In this document: piece after piece, positions 54,938 through 63,875 of the stretch
Layout of the letters: each line of letters starts with the position of its first letter
How positions within the stretch are numbered: the first letter of the stretch is position 1
NCBI RefSeq assembly: GCF_030540825.1
Contig: NZ_JAUOEO010000001.1
Span: 3,237,001 to 3,301,000, forward strand
Direction of reading: 5' to 3'
From: Flavivirga spongiicola
GTDB lineage: Bacteria > Bacteroidota > Bacteroidia > Flavobacteriales > Flavobacteriaceae
Length of the DNA stretch: 64,000 nt
Translations under genes and position numbers: made by a program
The notes under the pieces: generated by a model
What the model saw: the letters and a program-made list of their open reading frames with translations, nothing else
What the model was told of the DNA's origin: nothing
Databases searched by the model: none

Positions 54938-54999
54938 ATTCAGTCTCAGTGTTCAGTTGCAGTGTTCAGTAATCAGTAATCAGTAATCAGTGTTCAGTT
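54938..54999. repeat. AATCAGT heptamer tandem array
   Basis: AATCAGT occurs three times in tandem at 54971-54991. It is surrounded by related units (TTCAGTCTCAGTG, TTCAGTTGCAGTG, GTTCAGTT), giving a 60-bp array between the methyltransferase stop and the convergent hypothetical gene. Confidence 0.75.
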
Positions 55000-55003
55000 A
55001 TAG

Positions 55004-55591
55004 CTACTTTTTAATACTATGAGTATGGGATTTGTTTTGATATTTATTGATTATAAAATCATCCCATACCTGTACTTCAATATATCTATCATACTTTAGG
55101 TTTTCTTGAGACAACCATTTTTCTTCAGAAGGAATTCCATATTGCTTTAACAGCTCTTTCATTTCATTTAGTAAGTATACTTGTCCGTTACATGCCTTTT
55201 TATATTTGGCAAGTTTAGGTTCATCGTGAAATTGAAATGATACCATACTATCAGGGTATGTGAAACTTATTTGTTCTGGCTTCATATTTACCAAAGGGAT
55301 TTTTACAACACCAGGGTTTTTATAACAAGATCTCATCCATTCACATGCCCCTAGGGTAAAATAAAAAGGGTCATTTCTTTTTGGTTTACCTCCTTTAGCT
55401 ATAAAACCTTCTCTTAGTCTTTTTTCTAAGGCAAACCTTAATTCGATGTAATTAGGAGGTCTTTTACTATTAAAACCAACAGATATATTGTTTTGAATTT
55501 TTTTTGCTTCTTCAAATTTATTTTGAGTAATATTTAGAAATGGCCCTTGTTCAATTTCGTAATAATGGAACAAAAATTCAGGAATGTTCAT
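55004..55591 (-). CDS. hypothetical protein flanked by heptamer repeats
   Basis: A 195-residue soluble protein with no signal peptide or membrane helix, and no family recognised. It is rich in aromatic and basic residues (FLFHYYEIEQGPFLNI at residues 6-21, KPKRNDPFYFTLGACEWMRSCYK near 69-91, WDDFIINKY near 176). It has tandem heptamer arrays on both sides (AATCAGT at 54971-54991 and GCTAACA at 55697-55717). Codon usage looks like that of its neighbours. It could be an accessory gene inserted between the methyltransferase and porT, but nothing indicates a function. Confidence 0.65.
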   Translation of the reverse strand: MNIPEFLFHYYEIEQGPFLNITQNKFEEAKKIQNNISVGFNSKRPPNYIELRFALEKRLREGFIAKGGKPKRNDPFYFTLGACEWMRSCYKNPGVVKIPLVNMKPEQISFTYPDSMVSFQFHDEPKLAKYKKACNGQVYLLNEMKELLKQYGIPSEEKWLSQENLKYDRYIEVQVWDDFIINKYQNKSHTHSIKK

Positions 55592-55696
55592 TAATGTATT
55601 TATAAATGAATGATTGAAGTTTATGCCTATTTAAAAGCTTAGTTACGGTGTGTTTTTAGAAAATTGATTTTTATCCTAAATATATCAATATACTTT

Positions 55697-55717
55697 GCTA
55701 ACAGCTAACAGCTAACA
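55697..55717. repeat. GCTAACA heptamer array
   Basis: Three exact tandem copies of GCTAACA (55697-55703, 55704-55710, 55711-55717) lie ten bases after the porT stop codon on the minus-strand side. Confidence 0.85.
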
Positions 55718-55726
55718 GAATACTAA

Positions 55727-56455
55727 CTACTGAAACGTGAAATTAACAAATACGCCTCTGGTTTTCATACTAGCAATATTACTAGTCCAAGGGCTATTAG
55801 GATCTTTGTCTCTAACAAGTTCGTCACCTATACCAAAAAGCCCGCGAATAGAAGGCGTGAATTTAAAGTTGTATAGGTATAAATCAACACCAAACCCAAG
55901 CTCATAAAACAATGAATTTTTTTTGGTTCTAAATTGTCCATTACTATTATCTTCAGGGTTATTTTCATTGCTAGAAAGGTTTAAAGCTGTAGAAAACCCA
56001 CCTACGATAAAGGGCTTAAAATTGTTAATACGTTTGGTAGAGATTTTTACAAGCAAAGGGATATGTACATAGGTTGATTTAACTTCTCTACTTAAGTCAG
56101 AATCCTTAAAAGTGGTACCAGCAAAATATGTTTGACTATAATATAACTCTCTCGTTGTAATTAATAAACCAGGTTCTAAGCGTAAATCAATAAAACTATT
56201 GACACGTAAATTTCCAATTAAACCAACACTAAAACCTGGGCTCCTTTTTACATAAATATCGCGTAAGTCTTCCTTATAATCAAAATTAAAGTCATAATTA
56301 TTTATCCCCAAAAAGTAACCCCAGCGTAATAACCTATTATCTGTAGAGCCTCTTCCTTGGTTTGCATCGTAAGTCACTTTTTCTTTTCTAAAAAGTTGTG
56401 CGTTAGATGTTTGAATTATAAATAAAAATGATATTAATACAAAAAACCGCTTCAT
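55727..56455 (-). CDS. porT: type IX secretion / gliding protein PorT (SprT)
   Basis: A 242-residue outer-membrane beta-barrel protein with a signal peptide (cleavage after SNAQ, about residue 19). The alternation of aromatic strands, GFSVGLIGNLRVNSFIDLRLEPGLLI near 74-99 and the C-terminal GVFVNFTFQ are typical of PorT-family eight-strand barrels. In Flavobacteriia the gene next to ubiE is the PorT/SprT protein required for type IX secretion and gliding. The pairing with ubiE five bases upstream on the same strand supports this over a generic porin-family call. Confidence 0.85.
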   Translation of the reverse strand: MKRFFVLISFLFIIQTSNAQLFRKEKVTYDANQGRGSTDNRLLRWGYFLGINNYDFNFDYKEDLRDIYVKRSPGFSVGLIGNLRVNSFIDLRLEPGLLITTRELYYSQTYFAGTTFKDSDLSREVKSTYVHIPLLVKISTKRINNFKPFIVGGFSTALNLSSNENNPEDNSNGQFRTKKNSLFYELGFGVDLYLYNFKFTPSIRGLFGIGDELVRDKDPNSPWTSNIASMKTRGVFVNFTFQ

Positions 56456-56460
56456 ATTTA

Positions 56461-57186
56461 TTACTTAGATGATTTGTAAATTGTTGCCACACCAAAGGTT
56501 TGTGGAAAATCTTCAACATTAATAAACCCAATTTTTCGTAAAATATTGTTCAAAGCTTCTCCATAAGGAAAAACAGAGGCAGATTCGCATAAATATTTGT
56601 ATGCACTCCTGTCTTTAGAAAATAGTTTTCCAATAAGGGGTAAAATGTTTTTTGTGTAAAATTTATAGCCTTGCTTATATGGTGTTTTAGAAGGAATAGA
56701 TGTTTCCAGTATAACGAAAGTGCCATTAGGTTTTAATACTCTAAATATTTCCTTTAAGCCATTTTCTAAGGTTTCAAAATTCCTGACACCAAAGGCTACA
56801 GTAATAGCATCAAAAGAATTATCTTCAAAAGGCATATGCTCACTATCGCCTAAAACCATTTCTATTTTCGACTCTAAAGATTTCTTTTTAATTTTTTCTT
56901 TGCCAATTTCTAACATACCGCTACTAATATCTAAACCAACAATTTTTGTGGCATTAGTTTCTGCTAGATTAATGGCTAAATCTCCAGTTCCTGTAGCAAT
57001 ATCTAAAATAGTTTCAGGATTATTTTCTTTAACAATCTTCACTACTTTTTTTCGCCATTTAATATCTATCCCAAAAGAAATAACGCGGTTTAAACCATCG
57101 TAATCTTCAGAAATAGTGTCAAACATTTTAGTGACTTGCTCTTTTTTGCCTAAATCGCTGTTTTTGTAGGGTTTAATTTTTGACAA
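56461..57186 (-). CDS. ubiE: demethylmenaquinone methyltransferase UbiE/MenG
   Basis: A 241-residue SAM-dependent C-methyltransferase for the last step of menaquinone synthesis. [32 protein letters not shown] (18-49) contains the first UbiE signature, [16 protein letters not shown] near 61-76 is the SAM loop, and [28 protein letters not shown] near 125-152 is the second signature. Bacteroidota use menaquinone, so the physiological role is MenG. It is co-oriented with porT. Confidence 0.95.
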   Translation of the reverse strand: MSKIKPYKNSDLGKKEQVTKMFDTISEDYDGLNRVISFGIDIKWRKKVVKIVKENNPETILDIATGTGDLAINLAETNATKIVGLDISSGMLEIGKEKIKKKSLESKIEMVLGDSEHMPFEDNSFDAITVAFGVRNFETLENGLKEIFRVLKPNGTFVILETSIPSKTPYKQGYKFYTKNILPLIGKLFSKDRSAYKYLCESASVFPYGEALNNILRKIGFINVEDFPQTFGVATIYKSSK

Positions 57187-57390
57187 TGCTGTAGTTTTTT
57201 GGCAAACCTACATAATTTATTTTTACTTTAATATATTAAATTAAGGCAAAATAAATTATGTAGGTTATCCCATTCAAAATTATTGAAATAAATATTATAC
57301 GAGAAAATATAAACATTTAGATAGACATTAACCAATAGGATGTCAAATATTATATTTATAATATCTCATGTGGCAATATGTATTTTATAG

Positions 57391-57398
57391 TATATTTG
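57391..57398 (+). promoter_or_regulatory. putative -7 element of the trkAH promoter
   Basis: TATATTTG fits the Bacteroidota -7 consensus TAnnTTTG and lies 26 bp before the trkA ATG. No strong TTTG -33 box stands at the ideal distance, so the call is tentative. Confidence 0.35.
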
Positions 57399-57423
57399 TT
57401 CTACTTTTTATGATAATTGAATA

Positions 57424-58773
57424 ATGAAAATAATCATTGCTGGCGCTGGTGAAGTTGGATTTCATTTAGCAAAGTTATTGTCTTACGAGTCTCAAGAAAT
57501 AACATTAATAGATATAGACAAAGAGAGTTTAGCTTATGCTGATGCCCATTTAGATATTAAAGTTATTAAAGGAGATACTACTTCAATCTCTATTTTAAAA
57601 GACGCTCGGGTAAATAATTGTGATTTGTTTATTGCTGTAACGGCCATTGAAACAACTAATATTACGGTATGTGTATTGGCTAAGCAATTAGGGGCTAAAC
57701 GAACTATTGCCAGAATTTCTAATACTGAATTTATAAATTATAAAGATGAGGTAGGCTTTACTAAGTTTGGTATTGATGAATTAATTTCTCCAGAAGCTTT
57801 AGCTGCGGCAGAGATAAAATTATCTTTAAAGCAAACGTCTTTCAATGATACTTATGAGTTTGAAGGCGGCGCACTTACGATGGTCGGTTTAACATTGTCC
57901 AGATCGGCTTCATTTGTTGGGAAGACCGTTAAAGAAGCTGCAAAAATATTCCCAGAAATACACTTTGTTCCTATTGCAATTCAACGTTTTGGTACGCAAT
58001 ATACAATCATTCCAAGAGGGGATACGGAGTTTAAAAGAGGTGATAATGTTGTATTTGTTACTTCTGAAGGAGGTGGTGAAGAGCTTTGTAAGCTAACAGG
58101 AAAATCAAACAGAGAGATAAAGAATGTGATGATTTTGGGAGGCAGCCAAATTGGTTACAAATCGGCTAGAGATTTAAGTGATAAAGGGTATAAAGTAAAA
58201 CTTTTTGAAGAGGATAAAGAACGTGCATTTGAAATTGCCGATGATTTACCAAATGTTTTAGTGATTCATAGTGATGGACGTAATGTTGATTTGCTTGATG
58301 AAGAAAATATTAGTGAAATGGATGCTTTTATAGCTGTGGCAGGTAATTCTGAAACTAATATTATGTCTTGTTTAGTAGCAAAATCAAAGGGTGTTGAAAA
58401 AACAGTGGCTTTGGTTGAGAACATGGACTATTTCGAATTATCGCATTCTGTTGGTATTGAAACATTAATAAATAAAAAGTTACTAGCTGCAAATAATATT
58501 TTTAGATACATAAGAAAAGGAGAAGTTGTTGCTATGACGAAACTTAGCAATATGAATGCTGAGTTACTGGAGTTTGAAGTAAAACCCACTTCGGCTATTT
58601 GTAATAACTATATTAAGGATATTGATTTTCCAAGATCAGCTATAATAGGAGGTGTTATTAGAAACGGGTTAGGAGTTATTGCACTTGGAGATTTTAAAAT
58701 TCAAGAAGGAGACCGGGTTGTGGTTTGTAGTCTACTTAAATCGATAAAAGGTGTTGAAAAATTATTTCGTTAA
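57424..58773 (+). CDS. trkA: Trk potassium uptake regulator TrkA
   Basis: A 449-residue cytoplasmic gating subunit built from two RCK units. The first nucleotide-binding GAGEVGFHLAKLL is at residues 6-18, with its RCK_C at about 140-225. The second Rossmann motif MILGGSQIGYKSARDL is near 235-250, with its RCK_C at about 365-449. It binds NAD(H) or nucleotides and controls the TrkH channel encoded 14 bp downstream. Length and duplication are typical. Confidence 0.96.
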   Translation: MKIIIAGAGEVGFHLAKLLSYESQEITLIDIDKESLAYADAHLDIKVIKGDTTSISILKDARVNNCDLFIAVTAIETTNITVCVLAKQLGAKRTIARISNTEFINYKDEVGFTKFGIDELISPEALAAAEIKLSLKQTSFNDTYEFEGGALTMVGLTLSRSASFVGKTVKEAAKIFPEIHFVPIAIQRFGTQYTIIPRGDTEFKRGDNVVFVTSEGGGEELCKLTGKSNREIKNVMILGGSQIGYKSARDLSDKGYKVKLFEEDKERAFEIADDLPNVLVIHSDGRNVDLLDEENISEMDAFIAVAGNSETNIMSCLVAKSKGVEKTVALVENMDYFELSHSVGIETLINKKLLAANNIFRYIRKGEVVAMTKLSNMNAELLEFEVKPTSAICNNYIKDIDFPRSAIIGGVIRNGLGVIALGDFKIQEGDRVVVCSLLKSIKGVEKLFR

Positions 58774-58787
58774 GATGAATTTGTAAG

Positions 58788-60281
58788 ATGAAATTAAATT
58801 ATAAAATAATTTTTCACTTCCTAGGATTGCTGCTGCTATTTAATGGCGGTTTTATGTTGCTATCTGCTCTTGTAAGCCTACTTTACAAAGATGGTGTTAC
58901 GTTTCAATTATTCTTATCAGGTCTTTTTACATTAATAGCAGGTCTTTTAGCGATGATCTTTACGAGACATCATAAAAAAGAAATGAATAAACGGGAAGGC
59001 TATATCGTAGTTTCTTTTGGTTGGATAATTATGGCGCTTTCTGGTACTTTACCATATATATTGACCGAAAGTATTCCAAATTTTACAAACGCTTTTTTTG
59101 AGACCATGTCTGGTTTTACTACAACAGGAGCCTCTATTTTAAATGATATTGAAGCAGTGCCTAAAGGTGTTTTATTTTGGCGCAGTTTAACACATTGGAT
59201 AGGCGGTATGGGAATTATCGTTTTAGCTATTGCCATATTACCATTATTAGGGATTGGAGGTATGCAGCTTTTTGCAGCCGAAGCACCTGGTCCCAGTGCC
59301 GATAAGTTACATCCTAGAATTACAGATACAGCAAAGCGTTTATGGCTTATTTACTTCGGATATACAGCGGCTGAAACTTTATTGCTAAGTGTGGCAGGCA
59401 TGTCTTTTTTTGATGCTATAAACCATTCATTGTGTACCTTGTCTACGGGCGGTTTTTCGACTAAAAATGCTAGTATAGCTTATTGGAATGGCCAACCTAT
59501 TATCCAATATATTATTATATTATTTATGTTTTTAGCGGGTACTAACTTTGTCTTAAGTTATTTCGCTTTTAAAGGGAAAATCCAAAAAATAATTAATGAT
59601 GAAGAGTTTAAATTGTACTTCAAATTCATCGGAATTATTACAATAATAGCAGCGGTTATTATTTATTTTAGAGCAGATATCTCGGCATCTTCAATTGTAC
59701 ATCCTATGGTTTGGGGAGAAGTTGAGAGTGCATTTAGACATTCGTTATTTCAAGTATTGGCTATTATTACAACGACAGGTTTTGTTACTGCAGATTATAC
59801 CATGTGGACACCACTCCTAATGGTTTTATTTTTTGGTCTTATGTTTTTAGGAGGATCGGCAGGAAGTACCTCGGGAGGTGTAAAAGTAGTGCGCCATTTG
59901 ATATTGATAAAAAATGGTTTTTTAGAGTTTAAACGTACTTTGCATCCAAATGCTATTCTACCGGTACGTTATAATAAAAGAGCCATTTCTGGAGATATTG
60001 TATTTAATATTTTAGGTTTTTTTATTCTTTATATGCTATCTTTTATTATAGGTGCTTTGGGGTTCTCTATGTTTGAAATAGACTTTAAATCGGCAATAGG
60101 TTTAGCTGCATCCACTTTAGGAAACGTAGGACCTGCACTTGGGGATTTTGGACCTGTAAATAATTATTCGGCTTTACCTCTTTTAGCGCAATGGTGGGCT
60201 TCGTTTTTAATGCTTATTGGTCGTTTGGAACTCTTTACAGTACTTATTTTGATTACACCTTTCTTTTGGCGTAATAGATGA
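58788..60281 (+). CDS. trkH: Trk potassium channel subunit TrkH
   Basis: A 497-residue membrane protein with four pore-repeat (M1-P-M2) units. The selectivity-filter-like segments are visible as MSGFTTTGASIL near 108-119, LCTLSTGGFSTKNAS near 217-231, TTTGFVTADYT near 328 and the last repeat near STLGNVGPALGDFGPV. SAGSTSGGVKVVR near 358-370 is a conserved intramembrane loop. It imports potassium with TrkA. Confidence 0.96.
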   Translation: MKLNYKIIFHFLGLLLLFNGGFMLLSALVSLLYKDGVTFQLFLSGLFTLIAGLLAMIFTRHHKKEMNKREGYIVVSFGWIIMALSGTLPYILTESIPNFTNAFFETMSGFTTTGASILNDIEAVPKGVLFWRSLTHWIGGMGIIVLAIAILPLLGIGGMQLFAAEAPGPSADKLHPRITDTAKRLWLIYFGYTAAETLLLSVAGMSFFDAINHSLCTLSTGGFSTKNASIAYWNGQPIIQYIIILFMFLAGTNFVLSYFAFKGKIQKIINDEEFKLYFKFIGIITIIAAVIIYFRADISASSIVHPMVWGEVESAFRHSLFQVLAIITTTGFVTADYTMWTPLLMVLFFGLMFLGGSAGSTSGGVKVVRHLILIKNGFLEFKRTLHPNAILPVRYNKRAISGDIVFNILGFFILYMLSFIIGALGFSMFEIDFKSAIGLAASTLGNVGPALGDFGPVNNYSALPLLAQWWASFLMLIGRLELFTVLILITPFFWRNR

Positions 60282-60374
60282 TAAGATGTTTTAAGACCAT
60301 GCTATTTATTAAACGCTAAAAATTCAACCTATTAATAGTATTTCCTAAATCAATTTGTTTTTTTGATTATAGCT

Positions 60375-61055
60375 TTACACAGCTCCCATATAAAGTGCTA
60401 TCATACTAATAGTGTCAATTAAGCCATGTACAATAATATTTATCCAAAGGTTTTTCTTGCCGTTAACAATAAAAATAATTCCAAAGAATAAACCCACAAT
60501 ACCTGTTTGTATAATACCAATAGGACCTTGATAAAAATGAAGGAAACCAAATGTTATAGAGCTTATTAATAAACTTATAATCCAAGACGACCTTTTATTT
60601 CCAAAAAGGATAGCTATTTGTTTCATTACATATCCTCTCCATATAAGCTCTTCTGCAAATCCAGCAGTAATCCAAGCACCAATAATGCTTAATATAAGTA
60701 ACCCTTCATTTCCTTTAATGTTATTAAAACGACTAAGGTCTTTGGTTTCAGGAGGAAATAATTCGAAAATTAATGGATTAATCAATAGTAATACAATAGT
60801 CATTATTACAATAGTTAATAAAACACCTAGCCCAATAACTTTCAACCAGGATTTAGGGTTAGATAAACCAAGTTCTTCCATAGAGCTTTTCCTAAACCAA
60901 TGTATGACTAACATTAAAACAATAGAAGCAATAAATCCAATTTGCCCAAAAACAATTAATCCTCCTAAAAGGAAAAGTGACATAATAATTAAAGGCTTAT
61001 TATTTCTAAAAAGCATCTGTATTTTCTTGTTATTAGAAATGTTTGTTGTATCCAT
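60375..61055 (-). CDS. CPBP-family intramembrane metalloprotease
   Basis: A 226-residue polytopic membrane protein. The catalytic motif EELIWRGYV (EExxxR) near residues 135-143, a second motif FGFLHFYQG near 170-178 and a third IIVHGLIDT near 206-214 place it in the CAAX protease/bacteriocin-processing (Abi) family. Its substrate is unknown. It converges with trkH and stands alone. Confidence 0.93.
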   Translation of the reverse strand: MDTTNISNNKKIQMLFRNNKPLIIMSLFLLGGLIVFGQIGFIASIVLMLVIHWFRKSSMEELGLSNPKSWLKVIGLGVLLTIVIMTIVLLLINPLIFELFPPETKDLSRFNNIKGNEGLLILSIIGAWITAGFAEELIWRGYVMKQIAILFGNKRSSWIISLLISSITFGFLHFYQGPIGIIQTGIVGLFFGIIFIVNGKKNLWINIIVHGLIDTISMIALYMGAV

Positions 61056-61158
61056 AAATATTTATTTTAATTATTTAATTTTCAACAAACATAATTTAGA
61101 ATACTATAGGTGTCGTCCGAGCGGATACGCACAGTCAAAAAACTTTATTTTAAACTAT

Positions 61159-62268
61159 TTAAATTCGTTTTCGAAATTCGGAAGGGGTGACGCCTTTTAT
61201 TTTTTTAAACATGGCATTGAATACGGATTTGGATTTAAAGCCAGCATCATATGCTAACCCTAAAATGCTATATTGATTTTGGGAAGGATCTTTTAATAAT
61301 CTTGCTATCTCATCAATCCTATATTCATTCACGTATGTATAAAAGTTTTTATGAGCGAATTGGTTAATGATTTGAGATAAGTGATTTGATGAAATATTAA
61401 TTTGAGATGCAAGATTATCCAATGTTAATTCAGAATCTAAATAAGGCTTTTCATTTGTCATATAATGTAATAATGCCTCAAAATGTTTTTTTGCAAGATC
61501 GCTACCTAAACCTGTTTTTTTATATTTTGATTGTTCATTTAATTTAGACATTTCAGATTCTATAAAAACCGGAGAATACCGAATACCAAAAAAAGCCAAA
61601 GCAACTTGAAGTAAGCAAAAACTTAAAATGCTAATTTTACTAAGAAACTGAAAATCATTAAAGTCGGAAAGAATATAATAAAGATGAAATAAAAAACTTA
61701 AACCAAAATAAATGCTTACGCTTATAAGAATTGTTTCCATCCAAGAAAGGTTTCTTTTGTCAATATTTGAATACTTGGCTTTTATTTTTCTTGAGTGTTT
61801 CTTAACTAGATTATAAGATATCGGTAGATAGATTAAACATTGTAGATACAGTGCCATATCTGTAACGGAAAATAGTTTTTGACCTGACAATTGTTGATTA
61901 TATAATTGTAATTTCTCATTTCCAGAAAGAAGAAAAAAAGTGCTGAATAATGTCATAGTCATAACAACAAAAGGAAGTAAGTGTAGTGAAAAATGAATCT
62001 TCTTTAAAGGTTTTTTAATAAGTGCACAAGTGTAGAAGAAAATAAAAGGAATATGTAACAATGTAAAACCTGTATCTAACCCTATAAAATGAGGATATTC
62101 TTGAATAAGTTCAGAATGCCGTATGTATAGTAACGAAAAATTAATGACTAAGAGTATTTGCCAAACCCCAAATATCCTATCACTTTTAGTTTGCTTTTTC
62201 TTACTAAAAATAAGCAACGCTAAAAAAAAACAAATGACAATTCCTATAAAAAAAAGAACTTCCATCAA
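61159..62268 (-). CDS. membrane-bound AraC-family transcriptional regulator
   Basis: A 369-residue protein with about seven N-terminal membrane helices (residues 1-235) and a C-terminal AraC DNA-binding domain (about 265-369). The latter shows LTLDNLASQINISSNHLSQIINQ and AYDAGFKSKSVFNAMFKKIKGVTPSEFRKR. This layout is common in Flavobacteriia and suggests a membrane-bound sensor that regulates transcription directly. No operator or target was found nearby. Confidence 0.93.
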   Translation of the reverse strand: MMEVLFFIGIVICFFLALLIFSKKKQTKSDRIFGVWQILLVINFSLLYIRHSELIQEYPHFIGLDTGFTLLHIPFIFFYTCALIKKPLKKIHFSLHLLPFVVMTMTLFSTFFLLSGNEKLQLYNQQLSGQKLFSVTDMALYLQCLIYLPISYNLVKKHSRKIKAKYSNIDKRNLSWMETILISVSIYFGLSFLFHLYYILSDFNDFQFLSKISILSFCLLQVALAFFGIRYSPVFIESEMSKLNEQSKYKKTGLGSDLAKKHFEALLHYMTNEKPYLDSELTLDNLASQINISSNHLSQIINQFAHKNFYTYVNEYRIDEIARLLKDPSQNQYSILGLAYDAGFKSKSVFNAMFKKIKGVTPSEFRKRI

Positions 62269-62554
62269 TGGTGTTTTTTATAAGAAAGATTAGTATTGTT
62301 CGTCATAAGATAAATATACAAAATCCCTTTTAGCTCCAAATATGATTTTGTTGTATGGGAGATCAATAAAATAAGATTCTAACTTTTTTGAAGTTACGAA
62401 TTCGAATATAAAAAGGAAAGAGTGTGTTTGGTGTTTTCTGAAAGTCAGTTTAATGGAGAAAAACACATATCAAACCACTAGAGGAAGTAGTTTGTTGATT
62501 ATCTAAATGTAGGCATATTGTTTAGATCATTTAAGGATATAATGATCATTTTTA

Positions 62555-63211
62555 CTAAATAAAACCTAGTTTTTTTGCTTCTTTTACTAAATTGAAGTTT
62601 TCATTATTTTTAGTATCTAATAGGTTTTTTAATTTAGTTTTTCTTACTTCAATAGCTCTAGTTGACAAGGGAATATAATTTGATAAATCTTTAGTTTTTT
62701 CCCCCATTGATAAATGATATAATATTTGTCTGTCAAAATCATCAATGGTTATTTTATTAGCAAATGTTTTACGTGTATACCCCTCAATGGTTTTACTGTA
62801 ATATGTTTTTCCTTTAAAAGTGTTAAGGATGGCATTTTTTAAATCAATACCATCTATATCAGATTTAATCATAAACCCTTCAGGATGGATTTCATTAATG
62901 ATATTTTGAATTCTAGATTGATCTGTAATAGATGTTAAAATTAATATATTAGTATCTGGCGACTCTTTCCTTATTAAAACGCCTAAGTCTTCTCCGCAAA
63001 TAAAGCGTTCGTTTTTTGAAATAGGAAGCTGGAGGTCCAGAAGGACTATTTGTGTTTTAATTCGTTGAATTTTGTGTATAGCTTCATCGCAATTTTTAGC
63101 AAAGGTTACGTTAAAGACAACATTCGTTATCTCGCTTAATATATTTTTGTAAGCATTTGCTATAATAGCAGAGTCTTCAATAATAAGTAGATTAATGCCG
63201 ATTTTGTTCAT
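62555..63211 (-). CDS. response regulator with LuxR-like output domain
   Basis: A 218-residue protein. The receiver domain (about 7-130) has the acidic pair E12-D13, the phosphoacceptor Asp59 in VLLDLQLP, the conserved Thr/Ser in LILTS near 95 and Lys in MIKSD near 115. The C-terminal part (about 155-205) resembles a helix-turn-helix: DFDRQILYHLSMGEKTKDLSN followed by LSTRAIEVRKTKLKNLL. No histidine kinase is adjacent, so it is an orphan within this window. Confidence 0.88.
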   Translation of the reverse strand: MNKIGINLLIIEDSAIIANAYKNILSEITNVVFNVTFAKNCDEAIHKIQRIKTQIVLLDLQLPISKNERFICGEDLGVLIRKESPDTNILILTSITDQSRIQNIINEIHPEGFMIKSDIDGIDLKNAILNTFKGKTYYSKTIEGYTRKTFANKITIDDFDRQILYHLSMGEKTKDLSNYIPLSTRAIEVRKTKLKNLLDTKNNENFNLVKEAKKLGFI

Positions 63212-63617
63212 CTTGAGGTGTTTATTTTAGTTCGACCTTCAAAAATATAGATTGTTTTCTGGAGTCTTATTAATGTACTAAAAATTTGTGGTAAAACCGC
63301 AATAAATTGACAAATAAAAAGTATTCATTTGTACTTTGCTTATAAGTTGGTAATAAGGGCTATTATATTGATTACCATTATTTAAGCAAAAGGTTATTAT
63401 GTAAGCCACTGATTAATCGGTGGCTTTTTTTTGTAATACGGTTTTGTCCTTAAAATAGTTGACAAAAAATGGAGACTTATAACTGCCATTTTGAAATTCT
63501 ATTGGTATTATATCTGATCTTTAATTGTTTTTAGATATAAAAGTTTGTAAAATACTAATGTAACAATTTAATGGTTTAAACGTCATCATTATATAAACCA
63601 ATTAAATAATTAGTATC
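63212..63617. other. intergenic region with a candidate small RNA
   Basis: About 400 bp between the response regulator and a small membrane protein gene. Its main feature is a strong plus-strand terminator (63404-63432) preceded by a possible promoter near 63307-63338, with no gene between them. The remainder is AT-rich and featureless. Confidence 0.5.
63345..63432 (+). ncRNA. candidate small RNA with intrinsic terminator
   Basis: A strong terminator (AGCCAC at 63404-63409 pairing with GTGGCT at 63420-63425, then eight or more T) has no upstream gene on the same strand. About 70 bp upstream is TTTGTACTTTGC (63328-63339), similar to a Bacteroidota -7 element, with TTGAC at 63307. The start point is inferred. 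Confidence 0.4.
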
Positions 63618-63875
63618 ATGGAATTATTATCAACAGAGCAAGATTTAGAACCGTTACCTGAGTCCAATGCGTATATTCAACATGTTAAGCCGGAAGGCAT
63701 ATTAAATTCTAACTACAAGAAATTAGTAAGAAAAAACTTAAAAAATATAACTTCACAATCTCTTTTTGGGATTAAGCAACGTTTAAAAAGCAGCCAATGT
63801 GGTTTCACTTCTAGTGCAGAAACTCTTTTAAAAGTGTCTGTGTTTACTACTATTATTATTGCAATCTTTTCTTAA
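63618..63875 (+). CDS. small protein with C-terminal membrane helix, unknown function
   Basis: An 85-residue protein starting MELLSTEQDLEPLPESNAY. The first two thirds are polar and basic (YKKLVRKNLKNITSQSLFGIKQRLKSS near 34-60). The last 17 residues (LLKVSVFTTIIIAIFS) form a single hydrophobic helix ending at the C-terminus, as in tail-anchored proteins. No family is recognised. It has clear ATG and stop codons, and an AATTAG-rich leader. It might be co-regulated with the response regulator, but there is no direct evidence. Confidence 0.6.
   Translation: MELLSTEQDLEPLPESNAYIQHVKPEGILNSNYKKLVRKNLKNITSQSLFGIKQRLKSSQCGFTSSAETLLKVSVFTTIIIAIFS

Noticed and set aside
54938..55005. Possible CRISPR array
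   Set aside because: The repeats are 7-bp tandem units without unique spacers, and no cas genes are present.
55727..56455. Generic outer-membrane porin call
   Set aside because: Length, strand pattern and adjacency to ubiE fit PorT better.
56720..57103. 127-codon plus-strand frame
   Set aside because: It is antisense within ubiE and has no independent support.
60685..61257. 190-codon plus-strand frame
   Set aside because: It is antisense to the CPBP protease gene and the AraC gene end; the protein has no recognisable features.
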